DNA of 64,000 bases. It comes from Oscillospiraceae bacterium (GTDB lineage Bacteria > Bacillota > Clostridia > Oscillospirales > Oscillospiraceae). The DNA lies in the NCBI GenBank assembly GCA_016292255.1, contig JAEEZZ010000025.1, positions 1-64,000 of the forward strand, given 5' to 3'. This document shows, piece after piece, positions 45,701-54,391 of this stretch. Position 1 is the stretch's first letter. Each line of letters begins with the position of its first letter. Made by a program: the position numbers and the translations under genes. Below the pieces are notes generated by a model that searched no databases, had not been told where the DNA came from, and saw only the letters and a program-made list of their open reading frames with translations.

Positions 45701-48700
45701 ATCGGTGACCTGCGCGGTAACGAAGGCTTCGATGCTCTTGAGGCCCTTGACCTTGACGTTGATGGTCTCGGTCAGGTGCTCGCCGGCTTCATTGGTATCA
45801 ACGGTGGTAACAGTGATGGTGGTTTCGCCTTCCTTCAGGCCGGTGATGACGCCGTCCTCGAAGGTGATGATGCTGGGATCGGCGATCTCAGCGGTGTACT
45901 CGTTGGTCTCGCCCAGCTTGACCTTGATCTTGACCTCAGCGGTGTCGCCCTCGAACATCACGACGTCGGTGGGGTTGACCTTCAGGCTAAGATCAGTAGC
46001 GGGGGTGTACTCGTACAGGCCGGTGACAGGCCACACATTGGTATTGAAGTTGCCGGTCTCGCCGACGCGGGAGGTGTCGTTGACGTCGATCGCATACAGG
46101 TGAGCAAAGTCGTCAACGCCGTCGTAGTGGGATACGTACAGGAACTCATTCTCCGCATCGTAGACGGAGGAGGCCCAAATCTGATTGGTAGAGTCAGCCA
46201 CGCCGGTCAGGTCGAGGCCGGTCTCGCCGACCAGCTCCCACATCACGGAGCCTTCATGGTTCATGGTGAAGAGGTACAGATTGCCGCTCTCGGTCATGAC
46301 GTAGAACAGAGGAGCGTTATCGTCGGTGCTCTCGCCATCGTCATAGAAGCCGCGTCCGGCGTAGGCGATGGTAGCCATGGGATCGCTGCCGAAGACGTAG
46401 CTGCTCAGGTTGAAGTAGAGAATGCTGCCTGCAACGGGATCCATCATGGTCAGATAGGTACCGTTGTTGTTGGGGCCGAGGACGGGGCCAACTTCGTAGC
46501 CCATACCGGCAAAGGCGTCGCGGACGTCCTGCGGCAGCTCGACTGCGTCGGAGGGGATCCACATGGAGACGATGCCGCCGTAGGTCTCGAGCTCGTAGGT
46601 GTCGGCGTCGAAGCCATACATGGTGTCGTCGGTAGAACCGTAGACCATGTCGCCCACCAGGGCGCCCCAACGGAGCTGGCCGACCTCAGCGAGGGCTTCC
46701 CAGTTCTCGGTGTCGTTGGAGTTGAAGACAGAGGCCTGGCCCTTGCCGTTCTCGTCCCAGATAATGCCGCGGAGCTCCGCAGCGGGAGGCTCGGTGACGT
46801 TGACGGTGACAGTGGCAGTCAGAGGCTCGCCATTCTCAGCCTTCGCCACAGTGGTGACGGTGATGGTGGCAGTGCCGATGTCGGTGGAGGTGACAGTGCC
46901 CCTGTCATCGACAGTAGCAACGTTCTCGTTGTCGCTGGCGAAGGTCACGTCCTTGTCGGTCAGCGTCCAGGGCAGAACAGTGACGGTGATGTCCTTGGAC
47001 TGGCCCTTGAACATGTTGATCTCCTCGGGCTCAACGATCAGATCGGTAGCCTCGTCGGTGGGCGTGATGATGGCGCTGGTGCCGGGGATGATGATCAGGC
47101 CGCAGACGTTGGCGTACAGACGGCCGGAGATGTTGGAGTAGCCGCTGCCGGTGCCGACGGTGTTGGCACGGTCGGCCACGCCGGTCTCGGTGTTGACGAT
47201 CCACAGGTAGTGGTCGTAGTCGCCGGTGGCGCTGTAGTTGGAGACGGCGTAGAGGATACCCTTGTTGTGGTCCCAGGCGAAGCCGCCGCCGTTGCTGTAG
47301 TTGTAGAAGCCCAGGTAAGCGGTGCCGACGGGAGCGGCGGTGATGACGCCCTCGTACTGCGGCTCGACGGGCTCGTCGCTGATCTTGTCGCCCTGGATCT
47401 GCACGGCATCAACGTAGAGATAGTACTGGTCTCTGCCGCCGTCGTGACGGATGGCAACGTAGACCTCTTCCTCGCTCAGGTAGTCGGCAAGGTCAACCTT
47501 CACGTTGGTCCATTCGGCAACCGCCGGGGTCTGGGGAACGACCTCGACCATTTCGTCCGGGTTCTTGGTGGTGCCGACATAGACGTCATAGTTCTCCTCC
47601 CACGTGGAAGAGGACTTTTTGACCCAGAAGGAGAGCTCCGCGTTCTCGTACTCAGTCAGGTCGATGGCCGGGGAAATCGCCCAGTCGTCCACGTTCGCGC
47701 TGGAGCACCAGCGGGAGCCGATGCCGCCGGTGCCTTCATAGGCGGCGCCGGTGTTGTAGCTGAAGGTGTTGCCGTCGCCGTCCCTGTCAAGCATGGTCCA
47801 GTCATTCAGCTCGGCCGAGGAGTTGAAGAACCAGCCGTTGTCGTAGACGGGAATCTCGACCATCTCGAGAGCGTCCAGCGTGAACTTGTAGAGCTTGGCA
47901 GCGGAGCTGCCGCCGTAGTTCGCGGTGTAGAAGTTGCCGTCGTCGTCGATGGCAAGGGCGTTGAAATTGGCGGAAGCGGAATCCGCCGCGGCCAGTCTGG
48001 CGAACTCGGTCAGCGCGCCGGTGACCAGATCCATGGTGTACAGCTTGTTGTTGTTGCCCAGGACGTAGAGCTGCTTGTCACGGTAGTTGAAGGCCATGTC
48101 AAGGATGGTGCTAACCGTGTCGCTGTACTTGCCGACCATCATGACCTCGTCCATGGCGTTGACGTCGGCCACATAGAAGCTGCCGTCGTTGCCGGCCATG
48201 AAGATGTAGCCGTTCACGTACTCAGCGGCGGTCACAGTCACGTTGATGTTGGCAAACAGATCAACGCCGGTCAGGCTGCCGCCGGAGTTATCGCTGCTGA
48301 CCTCGTCGGGATTGATCTCCCAGACACGGTCGCCGCTGCCCACGCCGGTGGTGCTGCGCGCGCCGACAAAGCCGAGCATGGTGCCGCCGAGCTCGTCGCC
48401 GCTGTCGCCGCCGCCCAGGTTGACCTTGAAGGCGACCTCGTTGCCGGCGTAGTCGCCCACGAGCAGGGTGACTTCCTTGGGCAGAGTCCCTTCGATGTTC
48501 AGAGGAACCTCGAGGACTTCGCCAGCGGCAGTCTGCTCGGGAACAGTGCCGAAGTAGAGCTTGCTGCCGGACTTGTTGGTCACAGCAACATAGGCAACGT
48601 AGTTGTTGTCGGAGCACTTGACCACGATGTTGCCGGTGATCAGATCCTGCATCGCACCAATGACGGTAGGAGCAGTGTCGTCAACGGTAACCGTGTACTT

Positions 48701-51700
48701 GATGCCAGCGCCGTCGCCGACGATGCCGGACTCAAGAACGCTCTTGAAGCCATCGTTGTCCAGGCCGCCGGTGGTGGCAACCTCGCCGTTGTTCTTGGCG
48801 TTCACAACGCCGTAGTACTCGGGCAGAGCATAGAAGCCGACGGTGACCTTGTCGCCTTCCTTGACGCCGGTGGAACCGAGGGTCTTGCCGACGTTGTAGT
48901 TGCGGGTGCCGACGTTCTGCCAGGTGGCGCCGTTCACGTAGTAGTAAGGCGCGAAATTCTGGCCGGCAGCAGCCTGGCTGTAGATGACCTTGCCGTCCTC
49001 ATCGGTCACGGCAAAGGCCTGGGTGGCGATGTTGCGGATGGGCATATAGGTGAAGGACTGGATGGTGGTTTCGCTGTTCATGGCCAGACGGTCAACGGGG
49101 AACTTGTCCTCGATGGCGTAGGGGTTGCCCATGTAGACAGTGGCGCCGTTGGCGTCCTTCACGGTCATGTAGTTGATGTTGTTGTTCTTGAAGTAGGGGC
49201 GCTTGCCGGTGCCGTAGGCATTGTCGATGACGGAGGTACGGTCCAGCATGGAGGCGTCCGTCCAGGAGCCGTAGAAGGCGAGGATGGGGATGGAATGGAC
49301 AACGTCCATGCTGCCCTCTTCGTCAGCCACGGGATCCACGTAGGTGTAGCCCTGGATGTAGGCAGCGTTGAAGAGGTAGTCGATGACTTCCTTGGCGGTG
49401 TCGGTCAGCTTGATGTTGACAGTCACCTCGGTGGGGCCATTGGCAGTGATGATGGGAGTCGCAGCGGACTGCAGGATCAGGTGAGCGTCGTAGGTGGTGA
49501 TCTTGCCATCGCCGTCGACGTCAGCGATCTCAGCGTCAAACGCAGCGTCTTCCGCCAGCTCGCCGGCAACATGATCCAGGATAGCCTGGGCGTCGGCTTC
49601 GTTGGTCTCGCCGTCGCCGTTGACGTCAGCCTCAATACGGTAAGCGTTCTCGTAGGTCTCGCCGTTCACAACGTAGGAGACTTCATAGCCGGGATCGCTG
49701 ATGCCGAACCATCTGGCCAGGAAGGAGCTGATGCCGCGGGTGGCAGTATTCTGCACCAGGCCGTAGCCGGCGTTGCCTGCGAAATCCTGCAGGAACAGAT
49801 CGGTGCGGAGGGTGAACTGCTTGGTGCCCTCGATGGGGTTCACGGTGAACTTGTAGCTGTATTCGCCGGTGCGGTCGGGATCGTCGCCCAGCTCCGCCTT
49901 GACCTTGCCGTCCTTGGCAGAGTCGGGGAACATGGTGGAGCCTTCATCCATCAGGATGTAGGACTGAGCGGCGGAAGCGTCAGCCACGTTGCCGAGGCCG
50001 GCGCCGACACGGAACACGGGCCAATATTCGCCATTGGCATCGTAGACGGGATGGGCGGTGGACATCAGCAGAGAGTTGATCAGCTGACGGGCCGTCAGGC
50101 CGGTCTTCTCGCACAGGCCGTTCTCGCGGATGTACTGACCCATAATGGCAGCCATACCGGCGACCTGGGGAGAGGCCATGGAGGTACCGGACATGACCTC
50201 GTACTGGTCATGGCCGCCGCCTTCGTTGTTCAGGCCGTTGACGGAGTAGATGCTGCCGCCGGGGGCCAGGATCTCGGGCTTCAGAACCAGAGTGCCGGGC
50301 ATACCGTAGGAGGAGAACTCGGAAACGGTCACGGTGTCGGTGACCTCGGGAACCTGAACTTCCAGCTCTTCGGCAATGCTCATGGTGCCCTTGTAGTACA
50401 GGACAGTCTCGCCATCGGTGACAGCCTCGGAGTCAGCCTTGATGGCGTCGCCGTCAGCCTTCAGGATGGAAACAGCAGGAGCAGTGTAGCTGTAGCCGGT
50501 GAGGTTCATGTTGATGGTACCGGCCTGGTTGTTGATGATGATGACGCCGATCGCACCCTGGGCCACAGCAGCGTTGGCCTTCGCGAAGAAGGAGGAGGAG
50601 CCGCGGTAGCACATTGCGATCTTGCCGGTCAGGACCTCGGAGCCGAGGGCCATGAACTGGTCGCCTTCCTGACCGACGTGGTCGTTGTCGTCAACGCCGG
50701 GGCCGTCCACCAGGACGTACTCGTACTCCTGGCCGGCGATGGTGGCGATGGGCTCATTGCCGTAGCCGGAGGTCTCGGAGTAGAACACATGGCGGTCACC
50801 GAAGACCAGGGGCATACCGGTCTGACCCATGTTGTCCACAGAGGCAACGGTCAGGGAGTTGGTGAAGGAGCCGGGGCTGCCGGCGGTGTCATACTTGACA
50901 TCGTCCATGTAGATGTAGGGATACATGTCACCGTCGTAGGGCGTGCTGTACCAGCCGTAGCTGTTGCCGGCGGACATGGCGACGACCATGCCGTTGTCGA
51001 TCAGCTTGTTCATAATGGCCTCGTAGCCAGCGGAGAAGCTGAAGCCGGCGCTGCCGGAGCCCAGAGACAGGTTCGCGGAGTCGCAGCCCAGAACGATGGC
51101 GTCCTCGATGGCGACCATGTAGTCGGAATCGTAAGCGCCGCCGCCCTTGCCGAAGACCTTCATGACCACAAGCTGAGCGTCGGGGGCGACACCCTGGGTG
51201 CCGACAGCCTCGAGAGCGGGCTTGTACTCTTCGCCGACCTTGATGAAGCGGTTGGCAGTGGAGATACCGGAGACGTGGGAACCATGCTCGCCCTGGGTAT
51301 CCTGGTCATGGTCAACGTAGGTGACGTTCTTGTCAACGTAGTTGTAGCCGTAGGGGATCTTGGTGGTGCGGTAAGCAGCTTCGCCGGAACCGATGTTGGC
51401 GTTCAGCTCACCCTTGACAGCCTCGATCTTCTCGGCAGTCAGCAGATCCAGGGAAGCGACGTACTCGTCGTAGGTCATGCCCTTTTCTTCTGCAGTCTGT
51501 GCAAAGGCGTACTCGAGGCCTTCGCCGGAGAAGGACTGGTGCAGGGTGTCAGCACCGGTATCGATGATGGCAACCTTGCTGCCGGCACCGGTATAGCCGT
51601 TGGCCCAGGTGATGTTGGAGCCGATCATGTAGGAAGCGGAGCCGTTGTTGGGCTCGTCAGCGTCCACCTCGGTCTGAGGCTCGTAACGGTTCTCAACGAA

Positions 51701-52195
51701 AACTTCCTTGACACCGTCGATAGCCTTGATGGCATCGAGCTTGCCATAGGTGACGTTCGCGGAGATGATGTTGGCCGCAAGAGTCAGGTTCCACTGGACG
51801 TCCAGCTTGCCACCGATCGCCTGCTCAATCTTGGCGGTCATGGCAGCCTGGTCGGCGCGGAGGCCCTCGCGGTAGGCCATAGCCGCGGCGTTGTTCGCGA
51901 TGTTCTCGGTGCTGAAGCCGGCATCCAGAGTGGAAGCCTTATCCAGAACGATAGACACACGAACCACGTCAGTCAGCGCATGGTCTTCCATGGGGACGGA
52001 GGCGTCATTCGCTTCGGCTTCGCCGAGCTTCAGACTCTCCAGGGCGCTGGCGTCTGTCGGGATGAGCTCAAGCTCTCTCGTCGTCGGCTCGGTCTTGGTG
52101 GTCTCGGCGCTGGCCGCGGGGACCAACAGAGAGCCGACCATGGCGAGCACAAGGACTACCGACAGAAACCGGCGGAACAGCGATGTGTTCTTCAT
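42788..52195 (-). CDS. Giant cell-surface subtilisin-like (S8) protease with cohesin-like, dockerin-like and SLH domains
   Basis: The 3135-residue exported protein has a signal peptide (about 1-30), an I9-like propeptide (about 55-160) and an S8 catalytic domain. The triad is visible: Asp in AIIDTGAD near 209, His in GEHGSHVSGI near 304, Ser in SGTSMASPQVAG near 670. A PA-like insert lies in between. Further on are a dockerin-like pair of DVNGDGETNEADAQ and DVDGDGKITTYDAH (about 855-905), two cleaved-adhesin-like domains (about 1455-1600 and 2430-2600, WAISPAIDLTEYENAELSFW type), Ig-like Big_2 domains (about 1720-1805 and 2070-2160), a cohesin-like domain (about 2660-2770) and three SLH repeats (about 2965-3135). 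The ATG at 52195 has better spacing to AAGGAGAC than the ATG at 52201. Confidence 0.93.
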   Translation of the reverse strand: MKNTSLFRRFLSVVLVLAMVGSLLVPAASAETTKTEPTTRELELIPTDASALESLKLGEAEANDASVPMEDHALTDVVRVSIVLDKASTLDAGFSTENIANNAAAMAYREGLRADQAAMTAKIEQAIGGKLDVQWNLTLAANIISANVTYGKLDAIKAIDGVKEVFVENRYEPQTEVDADEPNNGSASYMIGSNITWANGYTGAGSKVAIIDTGADTLHQSFSGEGLEYAFAQTAEEKGMTYDEYVASLDLLTAEKIEAVKGELNANIGSGEAAYRTTKIPYGYNYVDKNVTYVDHDQDTQGEHGSHVSGISTANRFIKVGEEYKPALEAVGTQGVAPDAQLVVMKVFGKGGGAYDSDYMVAIEDAIVLGCDSANLSLGSGSAGFSFSAGYEAIMNKLIDNGMVVAMSAGNSYGWYSTPYDGDMYPYIYMDDVKYDTAGSPGSFTNSLTVASVDNMGQTGMPLVFGDRHVFYSETSGYGNEPIATIAGQEYEYVLVDGPGVDDNDHVGQEGDQFMALGSEVLTGKIAMCYRGSSSFFAKANAAVAQGAIGVIIINNQAGTINMNLTGYSYTAPAVSILKADGDAIKADSEAVTDGETVLYYKGTMSIAEELEVQVPEVTDTVTVSEFSSYGMPGTLVLKPEILAPGGSIYSVNGLNNEGGGHDQYEVMSGTSMASPQVAGMAAIMGQYIRENGLCEKTGLTARQLINSLLMSTAHPVYDANGEYWPVFRVGAGLGNVADASAAQSYILMDEGSTMFPDSAKDGKVKAELGDDPDRTGEYSYKFTVNPIEGTKQFTLRTDLFLQDFAGNAGYGLVQNTATRGISSFLARWFGISDPGYEVSYVVNGETYENAYRIEADVNGDGETNEADAQAILDHVAGELAEDAAFDAEIADVDGDGKITTYDAHLILQSAATPIITANGPTEVTVNIKLTDTAKEVIDYLFNAAYIQGYTYVDPVADEEGSMDVVHSIPILAFYGSWTDASMLDRTSVIDNAYGTGKRPYFKNNNINYMTVKDANGATVYMGNPYAIEDKFPVDRLAMNSETTIQSFTYMPIRNIATQAFAVTDEDGKVIYSQAAAGQNFAPYYYVNGATWQNVGTRNYNVGKTLGSTGVKEGDKVTVGFYALPEYYGVVNAKNNGEVATTGGLDNDGFKSVLESGIVGDGAGIKYTVTVDDTAPTVIGAMQDLITGNIVVKCSDNNYVAYVAVTNKSGSKLYFGTVPEQTAAGEVLEVPLNIEGTLPKEVTLLVGDYAGNEVAFKVNLGGGDSGDELGGTMLGFVGARSTTGVGSGDRVWEINPDEVSSDNSGGSLTGVDLFANINVTVTAAEYVNGYIFMAGNDGSFYVADVNAMDEVMMVGKYSDTVSTILDMAFNYRDKQLYVLGNNNKLYTMDLVTGALTEFARLAAADSASANFNALAIDDDGNFYTANYGGSSAAKLYKFTLDALEMVEIPVYDNGWFFNSSAELNDWTMLDRDGDGNTFSYNTGAAYEGTGGIGSRWCSSANVDDWAISPAIDLTEYENAELSFWVKKSSSTWEENYDVYVGTTKNPDEMVEVVPQTPAVAEWTNVKVDLADYLSEEEVYVAIRHDGGRDQYYLYVDAVQIQGDKISDEPVEPQYEGVITAAPVGTAYLGFYNYSNGGGFAWDHNKGILYAVSNYSATGDYDHYLWIVNTETGVADRANTVGTGSGYSNISGRLYANVCGLIIIPGTSAIITPTDEATDLIVEPEEINMFKGQSKDITVTVLPWTLTDKDVTFASDNENVATVDDRGTVTSTDIGTATITVTTVAKAENGEPLTATVTVNVTEPPAAELRGIIWDENGKGQASVFNSNDTENWEALAEVGQLRWGALVGDMVYGSTDDTMYGFDADTYELETYGGIVSMWIPSDAVELPQDVRDAFAGMGYEVGPVLGPNNNGTYLTMMDPVAGSILYFNLSSYVFGSDPMATIAYAGRGFYDDGESTDDNAPLFYVMTESGNLYLFTMNHEGSVMWELVGETGLDLTGVADSTNQIWASSVYDAENEFLYVSHYDGVDDFAHLYAIDVNDTSRVGETGNFNTNVWPVTGLYEYTPATDLSLKVNPTDVVMFEGDTAEVKIKVKLGETNEYTAEIADPSIITFEDGVITGLKEGETTITVTTVDTNEAGEHLTETINVKVKGLKSIEAFVTAQVTDERGTRFTKISLADATASRNGVEAPGDVTSGGRGGDVYLAGMGTNFSILDAETFETTDIWNGVDSFYSQYPALDVANFPMFTDDAGVVDNHKFLFTTNVGWLVMPDYSGWNLSSLFPNMSGICFAGTAKDGSDDVYIYYLLTTDGTLYEIDIKPVTGKLSYGEILNTGISFELGEVSMAFITTVGLTGEGGVELGDQGIVIADNGTKKLWYLDFTAEDMDDVVCLIGTLEAENVSGLVGTFDSMLSLGEIEEPEPEPEPEPDPNAIASWSFETDPEADGWTFNGTESVNWYWSTNNPGNYDYSTHANDGTHFIMSASFIDNVGAYQADNWAISPAVALPAEGAKLSFYATNANAEYPEPVDVYVGTSTNTQEMTLLSNLNPTTGYDDDWTAYEFDLSDYAGQTVYIAFHDSNYDGYEFWLDTVKVISLADTGDSAEVPAKNYEAVTPAFLKADLDLGYARMDSAIDNNVEMQKLGETTNAVVGGTNAAKAGLSVEPLKLPVDETSVSNGNVEIKLSEDVAVTNGLIKVTYDADKLTYVDTVSGVSLKSIHHEIFEPAEGEEPALKTGVIVFAYASADEIAAENVLATLKFTYEDADINTNVVVTTVERNDNVAVDEDPLVIEIGEDKIYNLVHELKDGDEVVIVNSGFNKALSTDVASEKYLAGKDVVPTDNKIVNPDADTVWTVRITEEGVKFEDAEGNTLTATLDESNKTGLGLGEDHNLWILEAADADATYYVKSADVTYSNKAQYLEYYSSKDYFSIYGLQTGKENMYTIQFYANREDEHDCKISHFVDLEEYPYGTPEHEAIEWAYTHGYAKGMDETHFSPATIVTRAQAMTFLYAVNGKPTDFEMPTETFSDVSESDWFYKYVMWGLSKGLTKGFPDGTFGPNMEVTRAQMLQFFYAAEGKPAVTAENPYTDVPDDAWYKNAAIWAYENGLEKGEDGVFAESTPCPRVTVVLYLYRYYTGNALAD

Positions 52196-52278
52196 TGTCA
52201 TGTCTCCTTTTTAAATTTTTTATATCATCCGCCCGGTTCCCTCGAACGGGTAATATACAAGACTCTACTGCATACTAT

Positions 52279-52307
52279 ATTTTACCAGAAAATCATCTTA
52301 AGGTCAA
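52279..52307 (-). promoter_or_regulatory. Promoter of the SLH protease gene
   Basis: TTGACC (52307-52302) and TAAAAT (52284-52279) on the minus strand, 17 bp apart, giving a leader of about 75 nt with a small CCCGTTCGAGGGAACCGGG hairpin. Confidence 0.8.
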
Positions 52308-52389
52308 GATTTCCTTTTGGTTTTTTGAAAAAATATTCTGAAAGCTGTTTATAAGCAGCTAATGCCCGGGGACGTATTATAATGTATAG

Positions 52390-52425
52390 AAAGACGCCGA
52401 CGGAGCAAACTCCGTCGGCGTCTTT
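52390..52425. terminator. Terminator of the phosphoesterase gene
   Basis: A perfect 16-bp stem AAAGACGCCGACGGAG/CTCCGTCGGCGTCTTT (52390-52405 with 52410-52425), loop CAAA, with further T/A on both sides. Confidence 0.88.
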
Positions 52426-52432
52426 CCGATCC

Positions 52433-53269
52433 TCAAAGCGCTGTCTCGCCCCGCAGGATCACCGTAACCAGCTCGGGCTTGTTTTCGACCCGCAGGGGGA
52501 AGGAGGAATTGCCCAGCCCGCGGCTGACGCACATCACCGTATCCCCCAGCCGGTACATCCCGGCCGTGTATTTGGGCAGCGGGCCCTGCCCCGGCGCAAA
52601 GAGCGCCCCTACCCCAGGCAGACGGAACTGCCCGCCGTGGGCGTGGCCCGTGAATACCAGATCCACCCCCGCCTGCCGGTAGTACTTGGCGTAATGGGGC
52701 TTGTGGGAGAGCAGGATGTTCAGCTCCTCCGGCGGGCGATCCGCCATCAGCCTGCGAAGCGTGTCCGTCCGCGCCTGATTGCAGTCCACCCCGATCAGCC
52801 GGAAGCCCTTGCCCAGGCCAAGCGTCACCGCCTCGTTGCGAAGGACGATCACCCCTGCCGCCTCCAGGGCACGGTAGAAGGAGGTCTGCTTCTCCACGCT
52901 CATGCGGTGCTCGTGGTTCCCCGTGACGTAGTAGCACGGGGCAAGCTTCGCAAAACGCCGCGCCGCATCCAGCGCCCGCTCCAGATCGGGGTGGTAGCTG
53001 TCCATCAGGTCGCCGGTGAGCACCAGCAGATCGGGCAGCTGGGCCTCCACCAGGGCCATCAGACGGCAGTTGTCCCTGCCGAAGACCTTGTTGTGCAGGT
53101 CGGAGATCTGGGTGATCCGGAAGCCCTCCAGGGCACCCTGCACCTTGGGCGAGCGGAACACGTAATGGGACGCGGTCAGATCCGTATTCTGGTGGTAGAA
53201 ATAGGGGACGGAGGCTGCCGCCAGCGCGGTCCCCGCCGCGGCAAAGGCCGCCACAGTTCCTTTTTTCAT
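52433..53269 (-). CDS. Calcineurin-like metallophosphoesterase (YaeI/YkuE type)
   Basis: The 278-residue product has an N-terminal signal anchor (KKGTVAAFAAAGTALAAASVPYFYH) and the metallophosphoesterase motifs ITQISDLHNKVFG near residue 53, LTGDLMDSYH near 80, YVTGNHEHRM near 115, LLSHKPHYAKY and FTGHAHGGQFRLP near 210. The GHAHGGQ form is typical of the YaeI/YkuE group, which acts on lipid or nucleotide phosphates at the outer face of the membrane. It lies 15 bp after the DUF3810 gene, so the two are co-transcribed. Confidence 0.93.
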   Translation of the reverse strand: MKKGTVAAFAAAGTALAAASVPYFYHQNTDLTASHYVFRSPKVQGALEGFRITQISDLHNKVFGRDNCRLMALVEAQLPDLLVLTGDLMDSYHPDLERALDAARRFAKLAPCYYVTGNHEHRMSVEKQTSFYRALEAAGVIVLRNEAVTLGLGKGFRLIGVDCNQARTDTLRRLMADRPPEELNILLSHKPHYAKYYRQAGVDLVFTGHAHGGQFRLPGVGALFAPGQGPLPKYTAGMYRLGDTVMCVSRGLGNSSFPLRVENKPELVTVILRGETAL

Positions 53270-53284
53270 GGGGCTCCTCCTTCT

Positions 53285-54346
53285 CTATTGTCCGTTGTTG
53301 AGATACTCTGCGATCAGGTAGTTCACCACCAGACCGTAGGATTTGACGCCGGGCTCGTTGAAGCTCTTGAGATAGGCGTCGTTCACCGCCTGGGCGGCGT
53401 CCTGCACCACGCCCACGTACTGCCGGTTATGCTCCACCTGGACGTCGCTGTCCCGGAGCATTTCCGCCGGGCAGAGATCCCAAAGGCTCCGCGCCGCAGA
53501 GGGGCTGTCCTCAAGGAGGGCGTTGTAGCAGTAGATAAAGGCGTTGTAGTAGCCCGAGTAGCGGAACAGGTCGCTCTCGGAGGCCCGACAGGCCAGGAAG
53601 CCGAGATAGTTGGCCTCGTCCTCCCGGGCCACCGCCAGGCTGTGGCCCAGCTCGTGGCAGATGGTATAGGGTTGGGCCAGGCCGAAGGTCTCCGTGGAGA
53701 CCCCAGGCTCCCCGGTGAGACAGACGAAGATCCCGGTGGTCCCCGTATAGGCGAAGGCCTTACTCACCAGCAGGGGCTTCGCCCCCGGCACAGACAGGGA
53801 ATAGCGGTCGTTATACGCCGCCAGCCGCCCGTAGGCGGCCACCGCCTCGTCGGACATGGCGGAGAAGGACGGCAGAACGATATTCCCCTCCGCGTCCCGC
53901 TCCACCCGGGTGGCATAGCTGCCGGCCATCTCCGCGTAGTAGGTCGCGGCGGCCTTGAGCTGCGGCGTGGCATATTGCCCCACCTGCAGGCCCGTCTGCT
54001 CGCCGATAGTGGGGGCGAAGTGGTTGAGCCCCCAGAGGCCCACAAACAGGAAAACCAGCAGCAGCGCCAGCTCCAGCAGGGCCGTGAACCAGCCCAGCAC
54101 CCGCTTCTTGCGGATGGCGACCACCAGGCCGACGATCACCAGCAGCACCAGCAGCACCAGCAGAAGCTCCCAGGCCGGGAAGGGGCACCAGCCCCAGACC
54201 GTCCCCAGAAGGCCCATGGCTTTCCGGGAGAAGCCCGTGTAGAAGGAGAACCAGAACTGGGGCAGCAGTCTGGCCAGCAGCACCGACACTGCGGTGAGCA
54301 CAGTCAGGATCCCGGCGCCGATCAGATGGCGGACAGGCTTGAACAT
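53285..54346 (-). CDS. DUF3810 family membrane protein (zincin-like)
   Basis: The 353-residue product has three N-terminal membrane segments (about residues 5-105) and a large soluble domain with a zinc-protease-like motif, TICHELGHSLAVAREDEANYLG, near residue 210: HExxH plus a following DE pair as possible third ligand. The DUF3810 family keeps this motif, but its substrate is not established. Start 54346 (MFKPVRH) follows GGAAGGAG. That ribosome binding site is within a hairpin (GGGGACTCC...GGAGTCCCC, about 54348-54380), so translation may be controlled or depend on reading through from thiT. Confidence 0.88.
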   Translation of the reverse strand: MFKPVRHLIGAGILTVLTAVSVLLARLLPQFWFSFYTGFSRKAMGLLGTVWGWCPFPAWELLLVLLVLLVIVGLVVAIRKKRVLGWFTALLELALLLVFLFVGLWGLNHFAPTIGEQTGLQVGQYATPQLKAAATYYAEMAGSYATRVERDAEGNIVLPSFSAMSDEAVAAYGRLAAYNDRYSLSVPGAKPLLVSKAFAYTGTTGIFVCLTGEPGVSTETFGLAQPYTICHELGHSLAVAREDEANYLGFLACRASESDLFRYSGYYNAFIYCYNALLEDSPSAARSLWDLCPAEMLRDSDVQVEHNRQYVGVVQDAAQAVNDAYLKSFNEPGVKSYGLVVNYLIAEYLNNGQ

Positions 54347-54347
54347 A

Positions 54348-54380
54348 GGGGACTCCTTCCCGTTGCACGGGGGAGTCCCC
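54348..54380. repeat. Hairpin covering the DUF3810 ribosome binding site
   Basis: GGGGACTCC and GGAGTCCCC form the outer stem and CCCGT/ACGGG the inner one. The minus-strand AAGGAG lies in one arm. No T-run follows, so it is not a clear terminator. Confidence 0.6.
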
Positions 54381-54391
54381 GTCAACTTATC

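Noticed and set aside
52258-52268. Shared AGAGTCTTRTA motif in leaders of the two large SLH genes as a regulatory site
   Set aside because: Only two copies of an 11-bp motif are seen, and the position relative to a promoter could not be confirmed for the second gene.
42737-52354. A 3205-codon open frame on the plus strand opposite the SLH protease gene
   Set aside because: It mirrors the codon structure of the real gene in a GC-rich genome. It has no ribosome binding site, signal peptide or recognisable domain, while the minus-strand product has clear catalytic and SLH motifs.
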